Origin: Provencibacterium sp.
GTDB taxonomy: Bacteria > Bacillota > Clostridia > Oscillospirales > Ruminococcaceae
Length of the DNA: 64,000 bases
Assembly (NCBI GenBank): GCA_022792175.1
Contig: JAAWAN010000020.1
Span: 60,745-124,744, forward strand
Direction of reading: 5' to 3'
Positions 1 to 8,800 of this stretch are shown piece after piece; positions within the stretch are counted from its first letter, which is position 1; the number at the start of each line of letters is the position of its first letter. The notes below the pieces were generated by a model, which saw only the letters and a program-made list of their open reading frames with translations, was not told the DNA's origin and made no database searches. A program made the position numbers and the translations under genes.

Positions 1-1
1 C

Positions 2-253
2 CTTCTCTATGGGGCGGGGGATGCGGCCGCCCTGTCGGCGGCAGTTGCTGCCCGCTTTACCCCTCTTTCGGCGCTGAGCTTTATGGTTTTCTGCCTGCTG
101 TATCCTCCCTGCCTTTCGGCATTTGTCACCATCTGCCGGGAGCTGGGCAGTCTTCGCCGGGCTCTGGCAGCCGCTGCTTTTCAAACGGGGGTGGCCTATC
201 TCGTTTCTTTTCTCATCTATTCCTTCGGGCTTATCAGCCCGCTGAACGGCTGA
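2..253 (+). CDS. feoB: Ferrous iron transport protein B, C-terminal fragment (truncated by window edge)
   Basis: Frame 2 reads ...LSALSFMVFCLLYPPCLSAFVTICRELGS...FGLISPLNG*, typical of the FeoB C-terminal membrane domain; followed by a small Cys-rich partner. Confidence 0.8.
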   Translation, partial: LLYGAGDAAALSAAVAARFTPLSALSFMVFCLLYPPCLSAFVTICRELGSLRRALAAAAFQTGVAYLVSFLIYSFGLISPLNG

Positions 254-271
254 AGGGGAGGGAAGGGTTTT

Positions 272-427
272 ATGCATCTTCTGGTTTTGACCGGCAGTGT
301 CTACCTGATTCTGACAGGGATACGCCTTTTTGCCGCCTCCATTTTGAAAGCACTGGAGGGCGGCTGCATCGGATGCCCCTGCCAAGAGGCCTGCCGGCAA
401 AAGCCCCGGAAGGGAGAGAAAGACTGA
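272..427 (+). CDS. FeoB-associated Cys-rich membrane protein (51 aa)
   Basis: Translation MHLLVLTGSVYLILTGIRLFAASILKALEGGCIGCPCQEACRQKPRKGEKD*; one TM plus GCxGCPCxxxC, directly downstream of feoB. Confidence 0.7.
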   Translation: MHLLVLTGSVYLILTGIRLFAASILKALEGGCIGCPCQEACRQKPRKGEKD

Positions 428-443
428 AAACAGGTCCCGATGA

Positions 444-492
444 AAACCGGGAGCAGTAAAGGCAAAAAACTTTACTGCTCCTGGTTTTTTAT
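444..492 (+). terminator. Rho-independent terminator after feoB operon
   Basis: aaccgggagcagtaaag-loop-ctttactgctcctggttttttat stem plus T-run. Confidence 0.8.
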
Positions 493-499
493 ATGGGGG

Positions 500-1084
500 T
501 TAAAAATCAGTCTGCTTGGGGCGTTGCCGGGCAAAGGGCGTTTTTTCGTTCTCTTTTTCCCATCTCTCGGCGTTTATCAGTATTTCATCAATCATGGTCT
601 GCTTATTCTGGGTATAGGAGCCGCGGTCGTTTGGATATTTTTCGCACAGTGCCTTCTTTAAGCTGGAATATGCCCCGGCCTCCTCTTCGTGGCAGTTAAG
701 ATAATCGCGGAAAAGAAGATAGTGCCGCCAATCCTCCCGGCCCCAGAGGACTACATGAATATGATGGGTTCGGATGTCGTTGGCGGTGTCTCCCAGCACA
801 TACAGCAGCTGCCCCTTTACATCCTCCCCCCTGAAAAGAAAGCCGCCTTTTTCGAGCTGCCGGTCATGCTTTCTCATATCCTCAAGCTTTTCGACGCCGA
901 CCGCAATATCCACAATCGGCTTGGCCATAATCGTTTTTATGGAGGTGCTGCCGATGTGCTGAATATCCCGCGCATCCTCCTGTAAAATACCCTTCAGAGT
1001 ATGGATAACCTGCTGTGCAGATATCTCCCAGGCCGCATCGTGCGGCTCCAGCTTCACCGTTTTGCGCTTTAATCCCAATGACAT
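500..1084 (-). CDS. GrpB family protein (nucleotidyltransferase-like)
   Basis: ORF 194 aa; IQHIGSTSIKTIMAKPIVDIAVGVE and HHIHVV motifs typical of the GrpB/UPF0157 family. Confidence 0.8.
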   Translation of the reverse strand: MSLGLKRKTVKLEPHDAAWEISAQQVIHTLKGILQEDARDIQHIGSTSIKTIMAKPIVDIAVGVEKLEDMRKHDRQLEKGGFLFRGEDVKGQLLYVLGDTANDIRTHHIHVVLWGREDWRHYLLFRDYLNCHEEEAGAYSSLKKALCEKYPNDRGSYTQNKQTMIDEILINAERWEKENEKTPFARQRPKQTDF

Positions 1085-1208
1085 AACCTGTCCGCTCCCT
1101 TCGCCGATAGATTCTTTTTTTCAGGTCTTTACATTCTGTCTGTCAGAAGACCGGGGAAAGCTTCTTTTCAAAGGGAAAATCTGTCTGCCGGTATACGTTT
1201 TTGAAAGC

Positions 1209-2165
1209 TCAGGGGAAGGGAAAGCCATCGCCGCAGTCTGCCTTGCGGGCGGATTTAAAAAGCGCCCCATCCCTTTTGCGGATAACCGGCTCGGCGAGCC
1301 CTTCGGGGGTGCATAAGCGCAGCGAGACCCTTCCGGGTTCAATATAGGGGTGCCGCAGAATCCGGGCGGGAGCCGGCTGAGGGGGGGACTTTACCAGCGC
1401 CAGATAGCAGAACTTCTCATCTTCATAGGGGACATCCCCGCCTTTGAGCTGCTTATGCAGCCGGCTTCTCTCAACCCGGCAGGTGAAATGGCACCAGTCC
1501 TCCTGCGAAAGGGGACAGGCGCCCATATGCGGGCAGGGGGCAGCGATAAACGCCCCCTGCTTTAAAAGCTCTTCGTGGGCGCGGCGGATAACGGCATAAC
1601 CTGCGGGCGTTCCCGGCTCGAGGATGAGCAGCATCTCTTCGGCCGCCTCCCAGAGGCGCTGCAGCGCCGCCGAAAGCGCCTCTTCCCGAAGCTCGTTTAA
1701 GAGATAGGAGGCGGTTACGAGCCCTGCTTTTACAGGGAAGGGCTCCAGCACATCCCCCTCCTGCCAGCCGGCGGAGCATAGCGGCGTTTCGCGCATGAGA
1801 AACTGTCCGGTTCTTCTCATTTCCGGTTCACGCTCGAGCAGCGTTATCTGCTGCAGAGAGAGCAGCTCCTCTGCTGCGAAGGCGGCGGCCCCGGTGCCGG
1901 CGCCTACATCCAGCAGGCTTTCGGGATGGCAGGGGACGCACTCCAGCGTCCACCGCAGGGCCGAATAAACGGCGCAGAAGGTGGCGGGCATGCGGGTGAG
2001 GGCATAGGCGGCCGTTTCGATGGCGGTTGTGGCCAGCCTTTTTCCGCTTCCGTTTTCCGAGCGGTAGCGCAGGCTGAGCTGGCGGGCGGCATCGGCGCAG
2101 GCAGCGGCGCCATATTGCTGCGCGAGCGCCTCAAGCGGCGGGCGAAGCATTTCCGGCAGTTGCAT
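1209..2165 (-). CDS. Rsm22-like small ribosomal subunit methyltransferase
   Basis: ORF 318 aa; PESLLDVGAGTGAAAFAAEEL SAM motif, Cys-rich segment and C-terminal layout like the Rsm22 family. Confidence 0.7.
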   Translation of the reverse strand: MQLPEMLRPPLEALAQQYGAAACADAARQLSLRYRSENGSGKRLATTAIETAAYALTRMPATFCAVYSALRWTLECVPCHPESLLDVGAGTGAAAFAAEELLSLQQITLLEREPEMRRTGQFLMRETPLCSAGWQEGDVLEPFPVKAGLVTASYLLNELREEALSAALQRLWEAAEEMLLILEPGTPAGYAVIRRAHEELLKQGAFIAAPCPHMGACPLSQEDWCHFTCRVERSRLHKQLKGGDVPYEDEKFCYLALVKSPPQPAPARILRHPYIEPGRVSLRLCTPEGLAEPVIRKRDGALFKSARKADCGDGFPFP

Positions 2166-2201
2166 AAAACATCCCTTTCTGAGGCGGCGGTGAAAATGCG
2201 C

Positions 2202-3719
2202 CTAGTGCATCTGAACCAGCTTCCATTTTCCGGAGTTATAGCGCAGTAAAACGAGCAGCGAACGCAGCAGCTGGTCGGCGACCAGCGCGATCCATGCGCC
2301 CCAGAGCCCCCAGTGAAAAACGTTCACCATGATAAGCGCCAGCCCGGGACGAACGAGCAGAACGGTGATAAAGGTGATAAAGGCGGTCGAGCGGGTATCG
2401 CCTGCGCCGCGCAGCGCGCCGGCCAGAATAAACTGGGAGGACTGAAACGGTTGGGTCAGGGCAACGAGCATCAGAATCTGCGCGCCGGTGGAGATAACAG
2501 CGGGTTCATCGCTGTAAAGAGCGGCAATCGGGCCGCCGAAGAAGAAAAAGACAAGTCCCAGAATAATGGAGATGATCATCCCGATGCGGCGGGTGCGCCG
2601 GGAATAGGCCTGCGCCATATCCGGCCGCTTTTTGCCCAGGCTCTGTCCCACCAGCGAGGTGGCGGAAACGGCGAAAGCCTGCCCGTTCATAAAGGAGAGC
2701 GCCTGAATATTCATACAGACCTGGTGGGTGGCAAAGGCAATAGTTCCGAGCGACGCCACCGTTTTGGAATAGATGATGATGCCCGCGCGCATGACCAGCT
2801 GCTCCACCATGGCGGGCGCGCCGATATTCCAGATATTAAGAAGATGCTCGCGGTTGGGCCGCCAGTCATCCTTTATCCGCAGGCGCAGATAGCTCTTCTT
2901 CCGGCAGACGGCCATCATCGCCAGAATAAAGGCCACGAACTGCCCGATAATGGTTGCCAGCGAGGCGCCCGCCACCTCCATGCGCGGGAAGCCGAAATGC
3001 CCATAGATAAGCAGATAGTTGAAGACAACGTTGACGGCGTTGGCCGTCAGGTTGTAGAGCATGGCGGTGCGGGAATTGCCGATGCCGCGCAGCGTTGCGG
3101 TGATGGTGGAGGTCAGCGCCATAAAGACGAAGCCTATCATCTGAATCTGCAGGTAAACGGTGCCGCCGTCGAGCGATTCGGCATCTGCCGCGCCCATAAA
3201 GCGGACCATCGGCTCTGAGGCAATATAGCCGACAACCGAGGTGAGAACAGAAATGATCAGCGTCAGCAAAAAGGACTGGCGGAGAATGGCATTCGCCTTC
3301 TCCGGCTCCCCTGCGCCCTTGTAGCGGGCAACCATGGCCGTTGCGCCGACGTTCATCGCCATTACCATGGTCATCATCAAAAATTTGGGCTGGGTAGTCA
3401 GCCCCACTGCCGAGAGCGCCCAGGGGCCGAGCTGGCCGACCATCATCAGATCCACCATTGATGCCAGCTGGGTGAGCGTCAGCTCCACCATCGAAGGCCA
3501 GGCGATACGTACAACATCCTGATAGAGCATTTTTGAGTTCACTTCGGGCGGCAGATGGTTGTTGACCCGTTCCTGTCCGCCATAGCTGTCGGCCTGGCCA
3601 TCGCCCATGGGTACCAGATCGAGCGCCATGCGCGGGGCTGAGGCAGCCTGCCGTGGCATTTTTTCAGTTTTCTCCATTTTTTCTTCTGCCGGGCCTGCGG
3701 GCGGCGCCGGCTGCTTCAC
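2202..3719 (-). CDS. MATE family efflux transporter (GTG start)
   Basis: ORF 505 aa; IAWPSMVELTLTQLASMVDLMMVGQLG...MATE signature and 12-TM pattern. Confidence 0.88.
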   Translation of the reverse strand: MKQPAPPAGPAEEKMEKTEKMPRQAASAPRMALDLVPMGDGQADSYGGQERVNNHLPPEVNSKMLYQDVVRIAWPSMVELTLTQLASMVDLMMVGQLGPWALSAVGLTTQPKFLMMTMVMAMNVGATAMVARYKGAGEPEKANAILRQSFLLTLIISVLTSVVGYIASEPMVRFMGAADAESLDGGTVYLQIQMIGFVFMALTSTITATLRGIGNSRTAMLYNLTANAVNVVFNYLLIYGHFGFPRMEVAGASLATIIGQFVAFILAMMAVCRKKSYLRLRIKDDWRPNREHLLNIWNIGAPAMVEQLVMRAGIIIYSKTVASLGTIAFATHQVCMNIQALSFMNGQAFAVSATSLVGQSLGKKRPDMAQAYSRRTRRIGMIISIILGLVFFFFGGPIAALYSDEPAVISTGAQILMLVALTQPFQSSQFILAGALRGAGDTRSTAFITFITVLLVRPGLALIMVNVFHWGLWGAWIALVADQLLRSLLVLLRYNSGKWKLVQMH

Positions 3720-3760
3720 TTCCTTTTCTTCATGAAAAATGATTTACACTCTTTCTTCAA

Positions 3761-3789
3761 ATTATAGTACTTTTCCCGGAAAATGTCTA
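3761..3789 (-). promoter_or_regulatory. Predicted sigma-A-like promoter for MATE gene (TAGACA-N17-TATAAT)
   Basis: Minus-strand TAGACA (3789-3784) and TATAAT (3766-3761) with 17-bp spacer. Confidence 0.6.
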
Positions 3790-3791
3790 TG

Positions 3792-3828
3792 TTTATTCGT
3801 ATAACTTCTGAATTTATTCGTATAACTT
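3792..3828. repeat. Two perfect 16-bp direct repeats TTTATTCGTATAACTT with 21-bp period
   Basis: Copies at 3792-3807 and 3813-3828, directly upstream of the MATE -35. Confidence 0.85.
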
Positions 3829-3939
3829 ATCTGCGCCGGTCTTTTCGGTTCTTTTTTCTTTGGCAGCGTTTAAGGAAACTTTAAAGATAAATTAGAGATG
3901 GATATGGTAGGATAAGGCCAGAAAAGGAGATGGGGAAAG

Positions 3940-6249
3940 ATGAGGCTGCTGAAAAAAAGGCTGCTGGCTGTGCTGGCGGGAGCATCTCTGCTGCTGGGAG
4001 CCTGCTCGGGACAAAGCGGGCAGAAAGGTCTGGAAGGCATGTCTTCTTCTGCTTCACAGGAAGAAAACCTGGCCATGGGGCGGTATATTGAGGAAGAATG
4101 TGCGCTGCCCGGCGGCTTTCCTATTCAGGCGCTGCATGAAACACAGCCGGGGGAGCTGGAGTGCTTTGTCAGCCCGGAGGATGCGCCGCAGGATTGGGGT
4201 GTTTACCGCTCGGCCGACCTGGGAAAGAGCTGGGAAAAGCAGGAGCGGCCTTACCTGCAGGATTTTTTTGAACAGCAGGGGCAAAATCTGACCTCTGCGG
4301 CCTTCGGGGAGGACGGGAGCTTATACATCCTTTTCTATCAGGACGATCCGGAGCTGACAAAACGCCGGGAGGAGAAGGAGGCGAAAGGGGAACAGCTGGA
4401 TTTTGCCCATGATTTTCCGCAAAACCGCCTGGTCATTTTCCCCGTGCAGGGCGGCATGACCGAAACGGAACTTGCCTTCGAAGGAACGGACGGGATGGCG
4501 GGCAGCGAGCTGATTCTCAGGCCAAACGGCGAAAAACAGCTGCTCTGCGCCAGCTACCGGATGCTCTATCAGTTTGACGAGGCGACGGGCGAGGCGCTGC
4601 ATATCTTCACCTGCGAGGATCAGATTTTTAACTATGCCGTAAAAGCAGGGCAGGTTTTTGCGGTGGTCTACAATGAAAAGGAAATCCAGCGCTTTGATCT
4701 TTCCACCGGAGAGGAACTGGAGCGCCTCGTTCAGCCAAATGAGATGACAGGCAGCGATTCGGTGCTTTCCGCTTCTCAGTCGGAGGATGCACTGCTCATG
4801 AGCGAGCGGACAGGGCTTTACCGCTATGTGCTGGGCGGCAGCCTCTGGGAGCGGGTGGTAGATGGGGAGCTGACCTCTCTGGGGCTTCCCTCGCTTTCCG
4901 GGCGCATGCTGATCGATACGGTGGACGGCTCCTACTACATTTTAAGTACGCAGGTAGCCGGGGGAAGGCGCCAGCAGATGCTTTACCGCTATACGTATTC
5001 CGAGAGCGTGCCGGCCGTTCCTCAGGGGGAGCTTACTGTTTATTCGCTGAAGGATAACGACACCGTCCGTCAGGCCATAGGCCAGTGGCAGCGCCGGAAT
5101 CCGAATATGCGGGTGAACTATCAGCTCGGGCTGGATGAGCAGGGTGCCGTTACCCGGCAGGACGCCATCCGCGCCTTAAACACCGCCCTGCTCGCCGGAA
5201 AAGGCCCCGATCTGCTGATACTCGATGGGCTGCCGCGCCAGTCATATGTAGAAAAGGGCGTACTGTATGAGCTGTCCTCCTTTTTGGAGCCGAAGCTGCA
5301 GAAGGGAGAATTGCTCGAAAATATGGCCAATGCCTGCCGGCAGGAGGGGAAAATTTATGCCGTTCCCGCCCGTTTCGGCGTTCCCCAGCTCTGGGTGAGC
5401 GAGGAGGGTGGAACGCATGCCGGTTCGCTCTCGGAGTTTGCCGGCTGGCTCTCGAAGCAGCGGGCAGAAAATGGGTGGATCTATCCCGACATGACCCCCG
5501 AGGGGCTGATGCGCGTTTTTTCTGTCAGCTGCATTCCCGCCTGGAAGCAGGCGGACGGGAGCTTAAAGCGGGAACCGCTCGCAGCCTTTCTCGAGGATAT
5601 CCGGCGCATGAGCGAGACCGAGCCGGAAAGCGAGCAGGAATATATCAGCCTGCCGGAGGATATGCCGCCTTTATCGCTACTGGGCCTTTCCTTTACAACA
5701 GGAGGTGTGCTCGTTCTTCCCGGCGTTTCACAGGGCTTTTCAGAGGCGAAGGATGCCTGTGCTGGCATTGGGACGATGCGCGACGGGGTCTGCCTGCCGA
5801 TGCCCGGGCAGGCGCAAAGCCTCTTTGTCCCGCAGACGGTGCTGGGGGTGAATGCCCGCTCCGCCAAACAGGAGCAGGCGCTGGAGCTAATCGAAGCTAT
5901 CCTTTCCGAGGCGGTTCAGCAGATGGACTTTGAGGATGGCTATCCGGTAAATGCGGCGGCTTTTGAAAAAAGCTGGCACAGTCCCTACAGCGAGATAGGG
6001 GTCGCTTATACCTTTTCCGGGGAAACGGCGGATGGGCAGTCCTACGAGCTGTCCGTCTCCTGGCCGGATGAAGCGTTCATGCAGCGGCAGGCCGGGTGGA
6101 TTCGGGAGCTTTCCGTTCCCAGCGAAGAGGATACGGTGCTGCTGGAGATGCTTATCAGCGAAACGAAAGGCTTTTTTGCCGGGGAGAAAACAGCGCAGCA
6201 GGCAGCCGATGCGGTCATCAAACGCACGGAGGCCTATCTTTCCGAATAA
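3940..6249 (+). CDS. Lipoprotein: beta-propeller/BNR-like N-terminus fused to ABC extracellular solute-binding-like domain (paralog 1)
   Basis: Lipobox LLLGACS; Asp-box-like SADLGKSWEK; C-terminal half RALNTALLAGKGPDLLILDGLP typical of family-1 SBPs. Confidence 0.75.
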   Translation: MRLLKKRLLAVLAGASLLLGACSGQSGQKGLEGMSSSASQEENLAMGRYIEEECALPGGFPIQALHETQPGELECFVSPEDAPQDWGVYRSADLGKSWEKQERPYLQDFFEQQGQNLTSAAFGEDGSLYILFYQDDPELTKRREEKEAKGEQLDFAHDFPQNRLVIFPVQGGMTETELAFEGTDGMAGSELILRPNGEKQLLCASYRMLYQFDEATGEALHIFTCEDQIFNYAVKAGQVFAVVYNEKEIQRFDLSTGEELERLVQPNEMTGSDSVLSASQSEDALLMSERTGLYRYVLGGSLWERVVDGELTSLGLPSLSGRMLIDTVDGSYYILSTQVAGGRRQQMLYRYTYSESVPAVPQGELTVYSLKDNDTVRQAIGQWQRRNPNMRVNYQLGLDEQGAVTRQDAIRALNTALLAGKGPDLLILDGLPRQSYVEKGVLYELSSFLEPKLQKGELLENMANACRQEGKIYAVPARFGVPQLWVSEEGGTHAGSLSEFAGWLSKQRAENGWIYPDMTPEGLMRVFSVSCIPAWKQADGSLKREPLAAFLEDIRRMSETEPESEQEYISLPEDMPPLSLLGLSFTTGGVLVLPGVSQGFSEAKDACAGIGTMRDGVCLPMPGQAQSLFVPQTVLGVNARSAKQEQALELIEAILSEAVQQMDFEDGYPVNAAAFEKSWHSPYSEIGVAYTFSGETADGQSYELSVSWPDEAFMQRQAGWIRELSVPSEEDTVLLEMLISETKGFFAGEKTAQQAADAVIKRTEAYLSE

Positions 6250-6472
6250 ATTTTCAAGACTCTTTCAAGAATTGACCGCTATAGTAGGTACATTCGAAAA
6301 AGCGGCGCGGCACTTTTCATCCGGTGTGCCTCCGGCATGCAGGGTGTGCAGGGCATGCGAATGTCAGCTATGCGGTCAAGAGCGAAAGCCGCCGGGCGCC
6401 TGCTTTCTCCAACAGGGAGAAGGGTTTTAAGGCAGACCGGCTTCGGACACAGGAAAGGATGGTTGACAAACG

Positions 6473-8758
6473 ATGAATAAGACTCTGCAAAAGTCGGGCG
6501 CGCTGCTGCTCGCCGCCAGCCTGTTTTTTGCCGCCTGCTCTTCCGGAGAAGGACAGGCGCCCGCTTCCTCCGCTGCAGAAAGCGAAACGGCTATGGGACG
6601 CTATGTGGAAACGGTCTACCCCTGGCCGGAAGGGCTCAGCCACACAGAAGGCCTGATGAGCCGGCCAGATGGGTCACTGGAGATGATCGGCAGCAAAAAC
6701 GAAACGAGCATGAGCGGCCCATGGGAAATCTATACCTCCTCCGACGGGGGAAAGAGCTGGAGCCAGAAGGCTGCCCCCTGGTTTTCCGAATTCGCCGATG
6801 CGGTCATCGGCGGCGCGGATTATGATGAGGAAGGAAACCTTTATCTGGCGACGGTTACCTATCCGCCGGAATTCGAAGAGCTGCTGCTGCAGGCGATGGA
6901 AACAGGCGTTGCCCCTCCTCCAGAGGCGTATCCGCCATATCTGCTGTACAAGGTATCGCCGGATGGGCAGGTGAGTGAAATCCCGATTGACTGGAAGATA
7001 GAGGAAGGCGCGCAGCAGATGCTTGTTTATGGGCTTAGCTGTGCTGGGCAGGAGCGGATAATCGTTAACCACTATGGAAGCTATGTGCTTTATGATCTCC
7101 AAAGCGGGCAGGCGGTTTATACCTTTTTGACGGATGGCGGCGACCCGATTATCTATCAGAATATCTTTGCGGTGGCCGGGGAAAAGGGGATTGAGCAGTA
7201 CGACCTTACGACCGGGGAAACGCTGGACACAATTCCCTTTGATGAACCGGGCGGCTCGATGAGTCTGCAGGTGAGCAGCGATGGGAAGGCCATCTACCGC
7301 TGCGATGCGCGCGGCATCTACCGCTATGTGCTGGGCGGCAGCGTCTGGGAGCGGGTGGTAGATGGGGAGCTCTCCTCCCTCGGTATGCCTTCGGTTTATA
7401 TCGGCTCGTTCGCTGTGCAGCCAGACGGCGATTTTCTGGTGATTACCACCAGCGGAAACGATTTTGTTCCCATCCACTTTTCCTTCGACAGCTCGGTGCC
7501 CTCGGTGCCGGTAAAAGAGATGAACGTTTACTCGCTTTATGAAAATCAAACGGTGCGCCAGGCCATCGGCCTGATGCAGCGCGCTCATCCGGAAATGCAG
7601 GTCCGCTATACGGTAGCGGTGGATGAGGGCGGCGCTATCAGTGCTTCGGATGCCATCCGCGCCCTCAATACCGCGCTGCTCGCCGGAAAGGGACCGGATG
7701 TGCTGCTGCTCGATTCTCTGCCGATAGAATCCTATATCGAAAAGGGCATTCTCTCCGATCTTTCGCAGGCGCTGCAAACGGCGCAGGCCTCTGAAAAGCT
7801 GCTCGATAATATGACAGGAACCTACCAGAAGGATGGGGCACTCTATGCACTGCCGGCCCGCTTTTTTGTTCCCGAGATGTGGGGAAGCGAAGAATTTATT
7901 GAGAAGGCCGCGGACCTCTCCTCCCTGGCTGCATGGGCACAGGCGGCCCACGCAGAGAACCCGGCTGACAGGCTTCTTTACCGGATGGAGCCCGCACAGC
8001 TTTTAGAAGATTTTTACTATACCTGCGCGCCCGCCTGGCGGGCGGAGGACGGAAGCATCCGTCCACAGGAATTTGCCAGCTTTCTGAGCGATATTAAGCG
8101 CATTGCCGATACGGCCGCCGAGCCCGATCTCAGCGGGATGGGCGAATGGGGAGCCTATATGGATTTTTCCGCCCCCTTTGATTTCATGTATGCAGGCATC
8201 TACTGGGCGAACGGGCTGATAAAAGCCGCCTGCGGCCTTTCCGGCAGCATGGAGGACTACAGTGCGCCGGATGCGGCGGCAGAGTATCTGGGCGGCGGCG
8301 GGTTTAACCTGCTGGCCGGGCAGGCGAAAAACGTCTATGTGCCCGCGGTGATACTGGGGCTCAACAAAAATTCGGAGCAGCAGCAGATGGGGGAGGAGTT
8401 TATCCAGCTTGCTTTGAGCAAAGCGGTGCAGCAGCATAATTTTTCGGACGGTTATCCGGTGAATGAGGCGGCTCTTTTGGAAAACGCCCAAAACCCCTAT
8501 TTTGAAGGGGATGATGGGATGCAGGCCCCGGTTTTTGAAAACGGGGAGATGAAGATTCTCTTCATTTTCTGGCCGCGGGAGAGCTTTATGCAGGGGATTT
8601 TAGACTGCATTTCTTCCCTCGATACCCCCTGCACGATGGACAGAGTGCTGCTGGAGATGATGATAGACGAAACCCGGGAATATTTTGCAGGGAGCATTCC
8701 GGTGGAGCAGGCGGTTTCGGCGGTCGTTGAGCGCACGCAGGCCTACCTTGCGGAATAG
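6473..8758 (+). CDS. Lipoprotein: propeller-SBP fusion (paralog 2)
   Basis: Lipobox FFAACSS; SSDGGKSWSQK Asp-box; RALNTALLAGKGPDVLLLDSLP; collinear with paralogs 1 and 3. Confidence 0.75.
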   Translation: MNKTLQKSGALLLAASLFFAACSSGEGQAPASSAAESETAMGRYVETVYPWPEGLSHTEGLMSRPDGSLEMIGSKNETSMSGPWEIYTSSDGGKSWSQKAAPWFSEFADAVIGGADYDEEGNLYLATVTYPPEFEELLLQAMETGVAPPPEAYPPYLLYKVSPDGQVSEIPIDWKIEEGAQQMLVYGLSCAGQERIIVNHYGSYVLYDLQSGQAVYTFLTDGGDPIIYQNIFAVAGEKGIEQYDLTTGETLDTIPFDEPGGSMSLQVSSDGKAIYRCDARGIYRYVLGGSVWERVVDGELSSLGMPSVYIGSFAVQPDGDFLVITTSGNDFVPIHFSFDSSVPSVPVKEMNVYSLYENQTVRQAIGLMQRAHPEMQVRYTVAVDEGGAISASDAIRALNTALLAGKGPDVLLLDSLPIESYIEKGILSDLSQALQTAQASEKLLDNMTGTYQKDGALYALPARFFVPEMWGSEEFIEKAADLSSLAAWAQAAHAENPADRLLYRMEPAQLLEDFYYTCAPAWRAEDGSIRPQEFASFLSDIKRIADTAAEPDLSGMGEWGAYMDFSAPFDFMYAGIYWANGLIKAACGLSGSMEDYSAPDAAAEYLGGGGFNLLAGQAKNVYVPAVILGLNKNSEQQQMGEEFIQLALSKAVQQHNFSDGYPVNEAALLENAQNPYFEGDDGMQAPVFENGEMKILFIFWPRESFMQGILDCISSLDTPCTMDRVLLEMMIDETREYFAGSIPVEQAVSAVVERTQAYLAE

Positions 8759-8800
8759 CGCCAGCAGGCAGTTTTTGGAGGAAAGGATGGGAACCGATAA

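Noticed and set aside
2313-3218. 301-aa ORF on + strand
   Set aside because: Antisense to the MATE gene; His/Gly/Arg-rich shadow composition.
3792-3828. Resemblance of TTCGTATAACTT repeats to loxP arms (ATAACTTCGTATA)
   Set aside because: Shared words are in a different order, copies are direct not inverted, and there is no recombinase gene; promoter-proximal regulator sites are a better explanation.
6674-7951. 425-aa antisense ORF
   Set aside because: Fully antisense to the clear SBP paralog 2; typical high-GC shadow ORF with no recognisable domain.
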